Origin: Anabaena sp. PCC 7108
Lineage (GTDB): Bacteria; Cyanobacteriota; Cyanobacteriia; Cyanobacteriales; Nostocaceae
DNA length: 64,000 nt
Assembly (NCBI RefSeq): GCF_000332135.1
Contig: NZ_KB235896.1
Coordinates: 891,355 to 955,354, forward strand
Direction of reading: 5' to 3'
Numbering within the stretch: the first letter of the stretch is position 1; each line of letters starts with the position of its first letter. A program made the position numbers and the translations under genes. The notes under the pieces are model-generated. The model worked only from the letters and a program-made list of their open reading frames with translations, was not told where the DNA came from and made no database searches. This document shows, one piece after another, positions 8,274 to 17,343 of the stretch.

Positions 8274-10619
8274 ATGCCGATTGAGGAAATTCGGGTTTGT
8301 GGGACTGTGCAAGGTGTGGGTTTTCGTCCTATTGTGTATCGTTTGGCGAAAGTTTTTGGGTTAAAGGGTGATGTTTGTAATGATGGTGAAGGTGTTTTAA
8401 TTCGTGTTTCTGGTAGTGAGGAAGAAATAACAAAATTTATAAATAAATTATATCAGGAATGTCCTCCTTTGGCAAGAATTAATGAGGTGAAGAGGAGTCC
8501 ATATTTGGGGGAATTTGATTTTAATGACTTTGTGATTTCTTCTAGTGTTAATAGTGTGGTGAAAACAGAAATTTCTCCTGACGCTGCAACTTGTCCCCAA
8601 TGTCAAAAGGAGATTTTTGATCCTTTTAGTCGTTATTTTCGTTATCCTTTTACTAATTGTACTCATTGTGGACCACGTTTGAGCATTATTGGCGCTATTC
8701 CCTACGATAGAAATAACACCAGCATGGTGAATTTTCCGATGTGTGGAGAATGTGAAAAGGAATATAAAAATGTAGAAAATCGTCGTTTTCATGCCCAACC
8801 TGTCGCTTGTTATCTATGTGGTCCTCATGCATGGTTGGAAAGGGCTGACGGTAAACCTGTCATTTCTGATATGTTCTCAATGTTAGATGATGTGGATGCT
8901 GTTTGTACTTTATTACAAAAAGGTGAAATTGTCGCTATTAAGGGTTTGGGTGGGTTTCATTTAGCTTGTGATGCAACTTTAGAAAATGCAGTTATAAAAC
9001 TGAGAAGCCGCAAACAACGTTATCATAAACCTTTCGCTTTAATGGCAAGAGATATTAATATTATTTCTGAATATTGCTATATTAATGATTTAGAAAAACA
9101 ATTATTAACAAGTCCGGCTGCACCAATTGTTTTATTAAAACTAAAAACTGATAAACAATTACCATCTTCTATAGCACCAGGACAAAATACTCTGGGTTTC
9201 ATGCTTCCTTATACCCCCTTACATCATTTAATTCTCAGACGTATGAACAACCCGATAGTTTTAACTAGCGGGAATATTTCTGATGAACCACAATGTATAA
9301 ATAATGAAGATGCAAAAGATAAATTATCAAAAATAGCCGATTATTTTCTTTTACATAATCGAGATATTGTCAACCGAGTAGATGATTCTGTTGTCAGAGT
9401 TATTGATAATAAAATACAAACCCTGAGACGTGCTAGGGGATATGCACCTGAATCCATTATTTTACCACCAGGATTTGAAAAAATACCGCCAATTTTAGCA
9501 ATGGGTAGCGAGTTAAAAAATACCTTTTGCTTATTAAGAGAAGGTCAGGCAATTTTATCACAACATTTAGGCGATTTAGAAAATGCTGCTGCTTTTAACG
9601 CTTATCAAGAAACATTGAATTTATATCTAAACTTATTTGCACATAAACCCGAAATTATTGCTATTGATAAACATCCAGAATATCTATCATCTAAACTTGG
9701 TAAAGAACTAGGAACAGCTAATCAAATTCCACTTGATCAAATCCAACATCATCATGCCCATATAGCAGCTTGCATGGCAGAAAATCAAATTCCCTTAAAC
9801 TCAAAACCAGTTTTAGGAATAGCATTTGATGGATTAGGTTATAGTGAAGATGGTCAACTATGGGGCGGAGAATTTTTATTAGCAGATTATCATGATTTTC
9901 AACGATTAGCGACATTTAAACCCATGCCCATGATAGGAGGACAACAAGCAATTAATCAACCGTGGAGAAATACATACTCTCAATTAATTAATGCTTTTAC
10001 ATGGGAAGAAATCAAACAAAAATACAGTGAATTAGAAATAATCAAACTTTTAGAAAATAAAAATCCCAAATTACTCAACCAAATCATAGAAAAAGGTATT
10101 AATTCACCCTTAACATCATCAGTAGGGAGATTATTTGATGCAGTAGCAGCCGCAATAGGTATTTGTCCAGAAAAATGCAGCTATGAAGGACAAGCAGCCA
10201 TAGAAATGGAAGCAATAGCTGATACAAATATTTTAAACAATGATAAAGAAACTGTAAATTATTCCTTCAAACTTGAAAAATTAGATAATATTTATTATAT
10301 AGATACATCTTCCACATGGCAAAAAATACTCAATGATATTAAACAGCATATCTCACGATCAGAAATAGCAGCAAGATTTCATCAAAGTTTAGCCATAACC
10401 ATAGTTCAAACAGTTAAAAAACTTCAACAAGAACATGAATTTCATCAAGTAGCACTAACAGGAGGAGTATTTCAGAATCGAATTTTATTACAACAGGTAA
10501 AAATGCAATTAGAAAAATTAGAAATAAACGTTCTCACTCATAGTATAGTACCTGCAAACGATGGCGGTTTATCACTAGGACAAGCTGTAATTGCTGCTGC
10601 TAATTACTTAAAAACATAA
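8274..10619 (+). CDS. hypF: [NiFe]-hydrogenase maturation carbamoyltransferase HypF
   Basis: A 781-residue protein of normal HypF length. Domains in order: acylphosphatase-like (1-90, with GTVQGVGFRPIVYRLA), two zinc-finger motifs (CPQC...CTHC and CGEC...CYLC, about 103-182), a YrdC-type nucleotide-binding domain (about 200-390, with KRRARGYAPE-like TLRRARGYAPE at its end), and a Kae1-like domain (about 400-781, with HHHAHIAACMAE and TGGVFQNRILL). HypF converts carbamoyl phosphate and ATP into a carbamoyl adenylate and transfers the carbamoyl group to the C-terminal cysteine of HypE, starting the cyanide ligand of the active-site iron. Confidence 0.97.
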   Translation: MPIEEIRVCGTVQGVGFRPIVYRLAKVFGLKGDVCNDGEGVLIRVSGSEEEITKFINKLYQECPPLARINEVKRSPYLGEFDFNDFVISSSVNSVVKTEISPDAATCPQCQKEIFDPFSRYFRYPFTNCTHCGPRLSIIGAIPYDRNNTSMVNFPMCGECEKEYKNVENRRFHAQPVACYLCGPHAWLERADGKPVISDMFSMLDDVDAVCTLLQKGEIVAIKGLGGFHLACDATLENAVIKLRSRKQRYHKPFALMARDINIISEYCYINDLEKQLLTSPAAPIVLLKLKTDKQLPSSIAPGQNTLGFMLPYTPLHHLILRRMNNPIVLTSGNISDEPQCINNEDAKDKLSKIADYFLLHNRDIVNRVDDSVVRVIDNKIQTLRRARGYAPESIILPPGFEKIPPILAMGSELKNTFCLLREGQAILSQHLGDLENAAAFNAYQETLNLYLNLFAHKPEIIAIDKHPEYLSSKLGKELGTANQIPLDQIQHHHAHIAACMAENQIPLNSKPVLGIAFDGLGYSEDGQLWGGEFLLADYHDFQRLATFKPMPMIGGQQAINQPWRNTYSQLINAFTWEEIKQKYSELEIIKLLENKNPKLLNQIIEKGINSPLTSSVGRLFDAVAAAIGICPEKCSYEGQAAIEMEAIADTNILNNDKETVNYSFKLEKLDNIYYIDTSSTWQKILNDIKQHISRSEIAARFHQSLAITIVQTVKKLQQEHEFHQVALTGGVFQNRILLQQVKMQLEKLEINVLTHSIVPANDGGLSLGQAVIAAANYLKT

Positions 10620-10676
10620 CATAAAAATCTCCGCGCCCTCTGTGGTTCGTAAACCTTAAAAAAAAGGAAAAATAAA

Positions 10677-10937
10677 ATGTGCTTAGGAATACCCGGACAA
10701 ATAACAGAAATAACCAACATAGAACATAAACTAGCCATAGTTAATATTGGAGGAGTAAAACGCCAAGTAAACATAGCTTGTATAGTTGACGAACAACACC
10801 CACCCGAAACTTGTATAGGAGACTGGGTACTCGTCCACGTTGGTTTTGCAATGAACCGAATTAACGAACAAGAAGCCGCAGAAACATTACAACTATTGCA
10901 AGAAATAGCAGCAGCCCAAACAACAATTACCAGTTAA
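10677..10937 (+). CDS. hypC: hydrogenase maturation chaperone HypC
   Basis: An 86-residue HypC/HupF protein starting MCLGIPGQITEI, with the essential Cys2, and containing DWVLVHVGFAMNRINEQEA, the family hallmark. HypC binds HypD and the hydrogenase large-subunit precursor and carries the iron while CN and CO ligands are added. The ribosome site AAAAAAGGAAAAATAAA is close to ATG 10677. It lies between hypF and hypD, all on the same strand. Confidence 0.97.
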   Translation: MCLGIPGQITEITNIEHKLAIVNIGGVKRQVNIACIVDEQHPPETCIGDWVLVHVGFAMNRINEQEAAETLQLLQEIAAAQTTITS

Positions 10938-10941
10938 ATAT

Positions 10942-11014
10942 TCTCTTCCTTCTTCCTTCTTCCTTCGCGTCCTTCGCGCCTTTCCTGCGGAACGCTTCAC
11001 GAACGCGGTTTATT
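10942..11014 (-). repeat. dispersed repeat in hypC-hypD spacer, inverted copy
   Basis: Pyrimidine run CTTCCTTCTTCCTTCTTCC, then TTCGCGTCCTTCGCGCC and GAACGCGGTTTA. It is the reverse complement arrangement of the repeat at 1585-1668 and 57407-57509. It fills almost the entire spacer between two cotranscribed hyp genes. Confidence 0.55.
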
Positions 11015-11024
11015 AAAAATTGAT

Positions 11025-12176
11025 ATGAAATACGTAGACGAATTTCGTAACCCAGAAAAAGCCCAAGCATTACAAAAAGAAATCGAAAAACTCAGCCAAA
11101 AAATAGACAAACACATCAAAATAATGGAAGTATGCGGAGGACATACCCATTCAATTTTCAAATACGGAATCGAAGAAATATTACCCGATAACATCGAACT
11201 AATTCACGGCCCAGGCTGTCCAGTTTGCGTAATGCCTAAAGGGAGAATAGATGATGCGATCGCACTTTGCCAAAATCCTAACATAATCTTCACCACATTT
11301 GGCGACGCAATGCGCGTACCCGGTTCAAAAACCAGCCTCTTACAAGCCAAAGCCCAGGGTGCAGATATTCGCATGGTTTACTCACCCTTAGATAGCCTGA
11401 AAATAGCCAAAGAAAACCCCAATAAAGAAATAGTATTCTTCGGTTTAGGCTTTGAAACCACCGCCCCCAGCACAGCATTTACCATACTCCAAGCCGCAGC
11501 AGAAAACATCACCAACTTTAGTATGTTTTCTAATCATGTATTAGTAATTCCCGCCCTGCAAGCATTATTAGAAAATCCAGATTTAAAACTGGATGGTTTT
11601 GTCGGTCCCGGTCATGTAAGTATGGTCATAGGTACAGAACCCTACGAATTTATTGCCCAGAAATATCATAAACCAATAGTTATTTCTGGCTTTGAACCAT
11701 TAGACATATTCCAATCAATTTGGATGTTGCTAAAACAAATAGTCGAAAAACGTTGTCAAGTAGAAAATCAATATAATCGCTTAGTAGAACCAGCCGGAAA
11801 TCAAAACGCATTAAAAGCTATGAATCAAGTTTTTGCAGTCCGCGAAAAATTTGCATGGCGTGGTTTAGGAGAAATCCCCAATTCTGGTTTTAAAATCCGC
11901 CCAGAATATGCCCAATTTGATGCTGAAGCCAAATTTACAATTCCTAACTTAACAGTAGCAGATCATAAAGCTTGTCAATGTGGAGAAATTCTCAAAGGAG
12001 TCTTAAAACCTTGGCAATGTAAAGTATTTGGAACAGCTTGCACACCAGAAACACCCATAGGAACTTGTATGGTTTCTTCCGAAGGTGCTTGTGCAGCATA
12101 TTACAAATATGGGCGACTTTCGACTATGGCAAAAAGAGATAAATCAGGTGTATCGACCGAACCCCTATCAGTCTAA
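11025..12176 (+). CDS. hypD: hydrogenase maturation Fe-S protein HypD
   Basis: A 383-residue HypD with the family motifs: CGGHTHSIFKYG, HGPGCPVCVMP, GLGFETTAPSTA, GFVGPGHVSMVIG and the C-terminal cysteine set CQCGEILKG, CKVFGTACTPETPIGTCMVS that holds the [4Fe-4S] cluster. With HypC it is the scaffold on which the Fe(CN)2CO unit is assembled, receiving cyanide from HypE. The length is typical. It is 87 bases downstream of hypC, separated by a dispersed repeat, and followed by the tautomerase-like gene after 24 bases. Confidence 0.97.
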   Translation: MKYVDEFRNPEKAQALQKEIEKLSQKIDKHIKIMEVCGGHTHSIFKYGIEEILPDNIELIHGPGCPVCVMPKGRIDDAIALCQNPNIIFTTFGDAMRVPGSKTSLLQAKAQGADIRMVYSPLDSLKIAKENPNKEIVFFGLGFETTAPSTAFTILQAAAENITNFSMFSNHVLVIPALQALLENPDLKLDGFVGPGHVSMVIGTEPYEFIAQKYHKPIVISGFEPLDIFQSIWMLLKQIVEKRCQVENQYNRLVEPAGNQNALKAMNQVFAVREKFAWRGLGEIPNSGFKIRPEYAQFDAEAKFTIPNLTVADHKACQCGEILKGVLKPWQCKVFGTACTPETPIGTCMVSSEGACAAYYKYGRLSTMAKRDKSGVSTEPLSV

Positions 12177-12200
12177 ATTGCACAATTTGAGGAAAATTAC

Positions 12201-12455
12201 ATGGCTTATGTAACCATCAGAATTAGTAAAAATAACTCCATAGAGAAAAAACGGAAATTAGTCAAAGCTATGACTGATGCTTTAGTTTCTATTTTAGATA
12301 CTAAATCTGAATCAATAATTATTCATTTTGAAGAAATTGAACGAGAAGATTGGGCAGTTGGTGGCGTTTTGCATTATGACAAAAACAGCAATAAGCGCGA
12401 AGATAGAGATGACAGAAAAGACAGAGATGAAAGAGATGAAAGGAAGAATTGGTAA
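12201..12455 (+). CDS. tautomerase-like protein lacking Pro-1
   Basis: An 84-residue protein whose first 60 residues resemble the 4-oxalocrotonate tautomerase family: YVTIRISKNNSIEKKRKLVK, then MTDALVSILD and HFEEIEREDWAVGGVL. It begins Met-Ala-Tyr, not Met-Pro, so the catalytic amino-terminal proline of active tautomerases is absent. The last 20 residues are a run of alternating charge (KREDRDDRKDRDERDER), probably disordered. A gene of this family sits between hypD and hypE in Nostoc relatives, so it may have a structural or binding role in maturation; activity is doubtful. Confidence 0.82.
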   Translation: MAYVTIRISKNNSIEKKRKLVKAMTDALVSILDTKSESIIIHFEEIEREDWAVGGVLHYDKNSNKREDRDDRKDRDERDERKNW

Positions 12456-12523
12456 ATAATTTAAAACGACAGGCATATGCCTGTCAAAAAACACAAAAAA
12501 TATACTTATAAAACAATTTAAAA

Positions 12524-13618
12524 ATGACAATTAACTCAAATCAAAATTCCCTCTTTCAAAAAATAGAACAAGTTCGTCGTCGTCAAGGAAAAATCCGCGA
12601 TACCCATATTAATCTCGCACATGGTAGCGGTGGTAAAGCCATGCGTGATTTGATAGATGATGTCTTTGTAAAAACCTTTGATAATCCCATTCTTTCCCAA
12701 TTAGAAGATCAAGCAACATTTGATTTAGCCAGCCTTTCCCAATATGGAAATAGATTAGCATTTACCACAGATTCCTATGTAGTAGATCCCTTATTTTTCC
12801 CAGGTTCAGATATAGGAGAACTAGCTGTTAATGGCACAATTAACGATTTAGCTGTGAGTGGGGCAAAACCTTTATATCTTACCTGTAGCGTCATATTAGA
12901 AGAAGGTTTACCAGTAGAAACATTACGCTGTGTAGTTTCCAGTATGCAGCAAGCAGCCCAAAAAGCTGGAGTACAAATAGTCACAGGAGACACAAAAGTT
13001 GTTAATCGTGGTTGTGCTGACAAACTATTTATTAACACTGCGGGAATTGGCATAATTCCCCCAAATATTGATATTTCTCCCCGCAATATTCAACCGGGAG
13101 ACGTAGTAATTATAAACGGAGAAATAGGAAATCATGGCACAGCAATATTAATTGCTAGAGGAGAATTAGCATTAGAAACAGATATAGAAAGTGACTGTCA
13201 ACCATTACATGAATTAGTCGCTGAAATTATCAAAGTTTGCCCCCAAATTCACGCCATGCGAGACGCTACCAGAGGAGGTTTAGCCACAGTATTAAATGAA
13301 TTTGCCCTCACAGCAAACGTAGGAATACGCATCAATGAAAATGCAATTCCCATTCGAGAAGAAGTCAATGGAGTATGCGAAATACTCGGTTTAGAACCAT
13401 TATATCTAGCCAACGAAGGAAAAATAGTCATAATTGCACCACCAGAAAAAGCCGATTTAATTTTAGCAGCAATGCAAAATCACCCAACAGGAAAACAAGC
13501 ATCTATCATTGGTGAAATTATCCCCACACCACCAGGAATAGTCCTCTTAAAAACCGCCTTCGGTGCAGAAAGAATAATTGATATGCTAGTAGGAGATCAA
13601 TTACCACGAATTTGTTAA
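12524..13618 (+). CDS. hypE: hydrogenase maturation dehydratase HypE
   Basis: A 364-residue PurM/AIR-synthase-fold protein with INLAHGSGGKAMRDLI, FTTDSYVVDPLFFPG, GELAVNGTINDLAVSGA, MRDATRGGLATVLNE and the C-terminal PRIC. The terminal cysteine receives the carbamoyl group from HypF and is dehydrated with ATP to a thiocyanate, the source of the cyanide ligands. That essential last Cys is present. ATG 12524 follows a 68-base A/T-rich spacer. Confidence 0.97.
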   Translation: MTINSNQNSLFQKIEQVRRRQGKIRDTHINLAHGSGGKAMRDLIDDVFVKTFDNPILSQLEDQATFDLASLSQYGNRLAFTTDSYVVDPLFFPGSDIGELAVNGTINDLAVSGAKPLYLTCSVILEEGLPVETLRCVVSSMQQAAQKAGVQIVTGDTKVVNRGCADKLFINTAGIGIIPPNIDISPRNIQPGDVVIINGEIGNHGTAILIARGELALETDIESDCQPLHELVAEIIKVCPQIHAMRDATRGGLATVLNEFALTANVGIRINENAIPIREEVNGVCEILGLEPLYLANEGKIVIIAPPEKADLILAAMQNHPTGKQASIIGEIIPTPPGIVLLKTAFGAERIIDMLVGDQLPRIC

Positions 13619-13643
13619 AAATACCTCATTTTTCCTCTCTTTG

Positions 13644-13717
13644 CGCCTCCCTTCGGGTTCACCAGTCGCCTACGGAGGGAAACCCTCCTGCAGCGCTGGT
13701 TCACTGCGTCTCTGCGT
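13644..13717. repeat. palindromic repeat in hypE-hypA spacer
   Basis: G+C-rich insert in an A/T-rich spacer. Its core is GGAGGG AAA CCCTCC (13674-13688), flanked by GGTTCACCAG on one side and CGCTGGTTCAC on the other. It resembles the interspersed palindromes common in Nostocales. It may form a hairpin in the hyp transcript. Confidence 0.5.
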
Positions 13718-13737
13718 GAAATAAAATCATAAACATT

Positions 13738-14079
13738 ATGCACGAACTAGGAATTACCCAAAACATCATCGCCATAGTTAGGGAAAACGCCCAAGGTAAA
13801 AAAGTCCAAAGAGTATTATTAGAAATTGGTCAATTATCAGCAATTATGCCAGATGCGATTAAATTTTGTTTTGATATTTGCGCTAAAGATACAATAGTGG
13901 AAGGTGCCTTATTAGAAATATTAGAAATACCAGGAATGGCTAAATGTCGTCAATGTGGGAAAAGTTTTGGTATAGAAAAACCTTTTGGAATTTGTGAATG
14001 TGGTAGCGTACAGTTAGATATAATTACTGGTGAAGAACTGAAAATTAAAGAAATTGAAGTGGAGGAATTATGTGTGTAA
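13738..14079 (+). CDS. hypA: hydrogenase nickel-insertion protein HypA
   Basis: A 113-residue HypA/HybF protein starting MHELGIT; the amino-terminal Met-His-Glu segment is the known nickel-binding site. The zinc-binding part reads CRQC...ICECGS (about residues 73-94); the second half is C-x-C rather than the usual C-x2-C. HypA delivers nickel to the hydrogenase large subunit together with HypB. Its end overlaps hypB by 10 bases, so the two are translationally coupled. Confidence 0.96.
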   Translation: MHELGITQNIIAIVRENAQGKKVQRVLLEIGQLSAIMPDAIKFCFDICAKDTIVEGALLEILEIPGMAKCRQCGKSFGIEKPFGICECGSVQLDIITGEELKIKEIEVEELCV

Positions 14080-14894
14080 CTTGCGGTTGTTCCGATGATA
14101 ATCAAACGACAATTACAAATATGGAACATGAACATCATCATACTCATACTTTAGCAGATGGGACTGTAATTACCCATACTCATCACCAAAAAGAAGCGCC
14201 CCAAATTCATGCGAAAATCCATAATACAACAATATCTTTAGAACAAGAAATTTTAGGAAAAAATAACTTATTAGCTGCACAAAATAGAGGTTGGTTTAAA
14301 GGACGAAATATTCTCGCTTTAAATTTAATGAGTTCTCCTGGTGCGGGAAAAACTACTTTATTAACTCGGACAATTAATGATTTAAAAGATAAATTAACTA
14401 TCAGTGTTATTGAAGGAGATCAAGAAACTACTAATGATGCTGAAAAAATTAAATCCACAGGCTGTAAAGTCGTGCAAATTAACACAGGTACAGGCTGTCA
14501 TTTAGACGCATCAATGATAGAAAGAGGTTTGCAGGAACTTAACCCACCTTTAAATTCTGTGGTGATGATTGAAAATGTCGGAAATTTGGTTTGTCCGGCT
14601 TTGTTTGACTTAGGAGAACAGGCTAAGGTTGTAATTTTATCGGTGACGGAAGGGGAAGATAAACCAATTAAATATCCTCATATTTTCCGCAATAGTGAAA
14701 TTATGATTCTCACGAAGATTGATTTATTACCTTATCTACAGTTCGATGTAGAAAAATGTATTGAATATGCTAAACAGGTAAACCCAAAAATTCAAGTTTT
14801 CCAAATTTCTGCTAATACTGGTGAAGGGTTAGCAGGTTTATATAACTGGTTATATCAACAGGTTAATAATTCATCAAATTTGATTTCTGTTTAA
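14070..14894 (+). CDS. hypB: hydrogenase nickel-insertion GTPase HypB
   Basis: A 274-residue SIMIBI GTPase. The N-terminus carries the C-x2-C-G-C motif (MCVTCGCSDD) and a histidine-rich metal-binding stretch (HEHHHTHTLADG, ITHTHHQ), followed by P-loop SSPGAGKTTLL, EGDQETTNDAEKI, TGTGCHLDASMI, ENVGNLVCPA and LTKIDLLP. It hydrolyses GTP to drive nickel insertion and can store nickel through its His-rich tail. Start ATG 14070 overlaps the hypA stop. It is the last gene of the cluster; the hydrogenase structural genes are not in this window. Confidence 0.97.
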   Translation: MCVTCGCSDDNQTTITNMEHEHHHTHTLADGTVITHTHHQKEAPQIHAKIHNTTISLEQEILGKNNLLAAQNRGWFKGRNILALNLMSSPGAGKTTLLTRTINDLKDKLTISVIEGDQETTNDAEKIKSTGCKVVQINTGTGCHLDASMIERGLQELNPPLNSVVMIENVGNLVCPALFDLGEQAKVVILSVTEGEDKPIKYPHIFRNSEIMILTKIDLLPYLQFDVEKCIEYAKQVNPKIQVFQISANTGEGLAGLYNWLYQQVNNSSNLISV

Positions 14895-15014
14895 ATATTA
14901 TAGCGTTTCCTAGTCTCATGAGGTACAAAATCATCTGCGTTCCATTCGGACTGTTTGTACTTCACTTGAAGGGAATTGCCATATAGGAATAATATTTGAT
15001 TTATGAAAAGATAC

Positions 15015-15079
15015 GTAGGGTGCGTCAGACTCCATAAATTCTATTAATAAACAGATTTGTAATATCTGACGCACCCTAC
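15015..15079. repeat. 65-base palindromic repeat, family A copy 1
   Basis: Terminal inverted repeats GTAGGGTGCGTCAGA (15015-15029) and its exact complement (15065-15079). A second copy, also exactly 65 bases and about 90% identical including the interior, is at 48977-49041. A diverged relative is at 52831-52888. No coding capacity; MITE-like or small dispersed repeat. Confidence 0.8.
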
Positions 15080-15128
15080 AATACCTAATTTTTTTCAAAA
15101 ATCAAATATGACTTCTATATATCAAAAT

Positions 15129-15155
15129 GGTGCGTTATCCTATTGCTAACGCACC
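15129..15155. terminator. hairpin downstream of hypB and of the methyltransferase
   Basis: GGTGCGTTA and TAACGCACC with a nine-base loop, between the convergent hypB and methyltransferase genes. No long T-run follows. It resembles the arms of the nearby family A repeat, so it may be a relic of the same element and also act as a transcript end. Confidence 0.4.
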
Positions 15156-15164
15156 TTACGCAGA

Positions 15165-15773
15165 TTATCTTTCAAAAATAGTTAATAGTACAAATCCTAA
15201 TAAGTAATAATGATCTATACAAGTTAACCCAGCCTTATTACCCATTTCTTCTCTTTGTTTTTGGCTATAAAACTCAATTCCTGTAGGAGAATGGGGCGTA
15301 ATTGGACATGGTGATGAGTTATTAAAAGTTATATCTACTAAATAAAACTTACCACCGGGAGAAAGTACCCTTGCTACCTCATTTAAAACCTGTTCTGGTT
15401 GAGGATAATGTAAAAAACTAATAGTATTAAAAACCGCATCAAATTGTCCCTCAGCAAAAGGTAGATGTTCAGCATTACCTTCAAGATAAATTAACCGGGG
15501 ACGGTGACGGTTATTTTGTCTAGCTACCCGTAACATTTGCGGAGATAAATCTAAACCTGTAGCTGTAATTTCTGGAAAATGAGTTGCTAATCTATCTAAT
15601 AATCTGCCTGTTCCACAACCTAAATCTAGAATATTTGCATGAGGTGATAATTCAACTTTTGTGAGTAATCTTTGGTGAATTGCTTGGTAGATAAAAGAAG
15701 GAAATATCCAATCGTAACTATTTGCCCAACGGTCAAAAAGTCCTTTTTTATTATTGATAAAGTTAGTAGTCAT
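15165..15773 (-). CDS. class I SAM-dependent methyltransferase
   Basis: A 202-residue UbiE/Methyltransf_11-type enzyme. FDRWANSYDW opens the protein, motif I is ILDLGCGTGRLLDRLA (about 47-62), motif II includes ATGLDLSPQMLRVAR, and FDAVFNTISFLHY and VLSPGGKFYLVDI form the later strands. The substrate cannot be told from sequence. Short C-terminal hydrophobic end (YYLLGFVLLTIFE). Convergent with hypB. Start ATG 15773. Confidence 0.88.
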   Translation of the reverse strand: MTTNFINNKKGLFDRWANSYDWIFPSFIYQAIHQRLLTKVELSPHANILDLGCGTGRLLDRLATHFPEITATGLDLSPQMLRVARQNNRHRPRLIYLEGNAEHLPFAEGQFDAVFNTISFLHYPQPEQVLNEVARVLSPGGKFYLVDITFNNSSPCPITPHSPTGIEFYSQKQREEMGNKAGLTCIDHYYLLGFVLLTIFER

Positions 15774-15869
15774 GGCTGGTATATTTTTGTATTGATTGTA
15801 TTATAACAAGATAGATCCCGGACTTTTTTGACAAGTCGGGGATCTGGTGATTAAAATATAACTTAAGAC

Positions 15870-16241
15870 TTACAACCAGTCTCGATAAGCCGAGATTTCA
15901 TTAATGCCAATTTCAAAGGGCATTCCTTTGCCAAATGGCGGATAAACTCGAATTTTTGCGTCTGTAGTAAATCTTTCCAGTCGATTACCCAATTGAGGAA
16001 TATTACTGACTATATGCCAGTAGGATACTATATCTGGGCAGTCTACAATCAGCATGAGAGTGGTAATATTAGTTGTCATATACCACTGACAATTAGATAG
16101 TAAAACTTGGGTAATGCGATCGCACGAATGATAAAAGCACCTCCCAATAGACTGTTCTAATTCCATATGTAGCATTCCGTCCTGTTTTGTCACCTCTACA
16201 GGAGGTAAGTCATCAGGAGGAAGCAACGGTAATTTAGACAT
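15870..16241 (-). CDS. conserved hypothetical protein, coupled to LLM oxidoreductase
   Basis: A 123-residue protein of unknown function. It begins MSKLPLLPPDDLPPVEV and has a middle beta-rich part with four scattered cysteines. No membrane segment or known motif is visible. It overlaps the upstream luciferase-like oxidoreductase gene by 8 bases, so the two are translationally coupled and probably functionally linked. Confidence 0.7.
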   Translation of the reverse strand: MSKLPLLPPDDLPPVEVTKQDGMLHMELEQSIGRCFYHSCDRITQVLLSNCQWYMTTNITTLMLIVDCPDIVSYWHIVSNIPQLGNRLERFTTDAKIRVYPPFGKGMPFEIGINEISAYRDWL

Positions 16242-17244
16242 AATTTCGCACCTCTTGATTGTAGCGTTGCAAACTCTCTCGATTTTTTTGCAGAGACGAG
16301 GATGAGGGTTTGAGTGCTAGTGTGCCGATATCTAATTCGTCCTGAAATTTCTTGATTTTGTCGCGGCAGGTTTCCACATCACCAATAATCGAATTTTCAA
16401 GCAAATAGTCTTCATCAAAACAGATATTTGTTCGATCAAATGGTTTCTGAGGCTGGGGACTATTCTGCATTACTTGAGTTGTGTTAGCGATCATTTTTTG
16501 GCTAAATTTACGGATAAAAGGTAAGGCTTCACTTACGGCTTCATCAGAGGTTTTAGCCACAAAAAAGAACCGTGCTAACAGGAATTTATCTGCACCACTG
16601 GAATTTAATTGCCGATATTTGCTGACTGTATTCTTTAATCTTGTTAGCGAAAAGGGTGGACCTCCCATTAAGCCAAAAGAATTTTCGGCAGCAAATTTAA
16701 TAGCATCATCATCACCACTGGCAATATAAACAGGAATAGGTTTTTGTAGTGGTTGGGGATAAACTGTCAAGCGATCGCACTGATAGAATTGCCCATTAAA
16801 TGATACGTCAGTTTCATATAATAGCTTTTGAATAAGTGCTACTGCTTCCAGCATCATGGCGCGGGATTCAGACATCAATACACCAAAATGCTGATTTTGT
16901 TGAGGAAAGGGTCCCCCTTTAGCTATCCCAAAAGCCAATCTACCACTACAAAGATTATCCAAAGTCGCAATATCCTCAGCCACCCGAATTGGGTTATAAA
17001 ACGGCAATAATACCGCCCCAGTCCCTAAACGAATAGTTGACGTAACACCCGCCAAATGTGCCATTAACAGCAAAAGTGACGGGCTGAGATTGGATTCATT
17101 AAAATGATGTTCACTCACCCAAGCTTCTTCAAAACCTAAATTCTCCGCTTGTTTCACCAGTAAAACCTGTTCAAAGATGGCGCGACGGACATCTTGATGA
17201 TGATTTTCGTAATTGCAGAAAAGTCCAGTTTTCATTTTTGGCAA
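16234..17244 (-). CDS. luciferase-like (LLM) flavin-dependent monooxygenase
   Basis: A 336-residue TIM-barrel flavoprotein of the bacterial-luciferase family. It has GLFCNYENHH at the start, QAENLGFEEAWVSEHHFNE, LAGVTSTIRLGTGAVLLPFY, NPIRVAEDIATLDNLCSGRL and FGIAKGGPF, the family's flavin-pocket segments. Such enzymes use reduced FMN or F420 and oxygen on varied small substrates; the substrate here is unknown. The downstream hypothetical gene overlaps it by 8 bases. Confidence 0.9.
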   Translation of the reverse strand: MPKMKTGLFCNYENHHQDVRRAIFEQVLLVKQAENLGFEEAWVSEHHFNESNLSPSLLLLMAHLAGVTSTIRLGTGAVLLPFYNPIRVAEDIATLDNLCSGRLAFGIAKGGPFPQQNQHFGVLMSESRAMMLEAVALIQKLLYETDVSFNGQFYQCDRLTVYPQPLQKPIPVYIASGDDDAIKFAAENSFGLMGGPPFSLTRLKNTVSKYRQLNSSGADKFLLARFFFVAKTSDEAVSEALPFIRKFSQKMIANTTQVMQNSPQPQKPFDRTNICFDEDYLLENSIIGDVETCRDKIKKFQDELDIGTLALKPSSSSLQKNRESLQRYNQEVRNYV

Positions 17245-17343
17245 AATTTTAGTACAGCATGGCAGGAATAATTAAACAGTTAGAATTAGACAAAAACGTC
17301 AATTACATAAACATTATTGCCTTTTAACTTCTGCCTCCTTCCA

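Noticed and set aside
14895-15164. Uptake hydrogenase genes next to hypB
   Set aside because: No hupS or hupL sequence is present; only repeats and the following methyltransferase.
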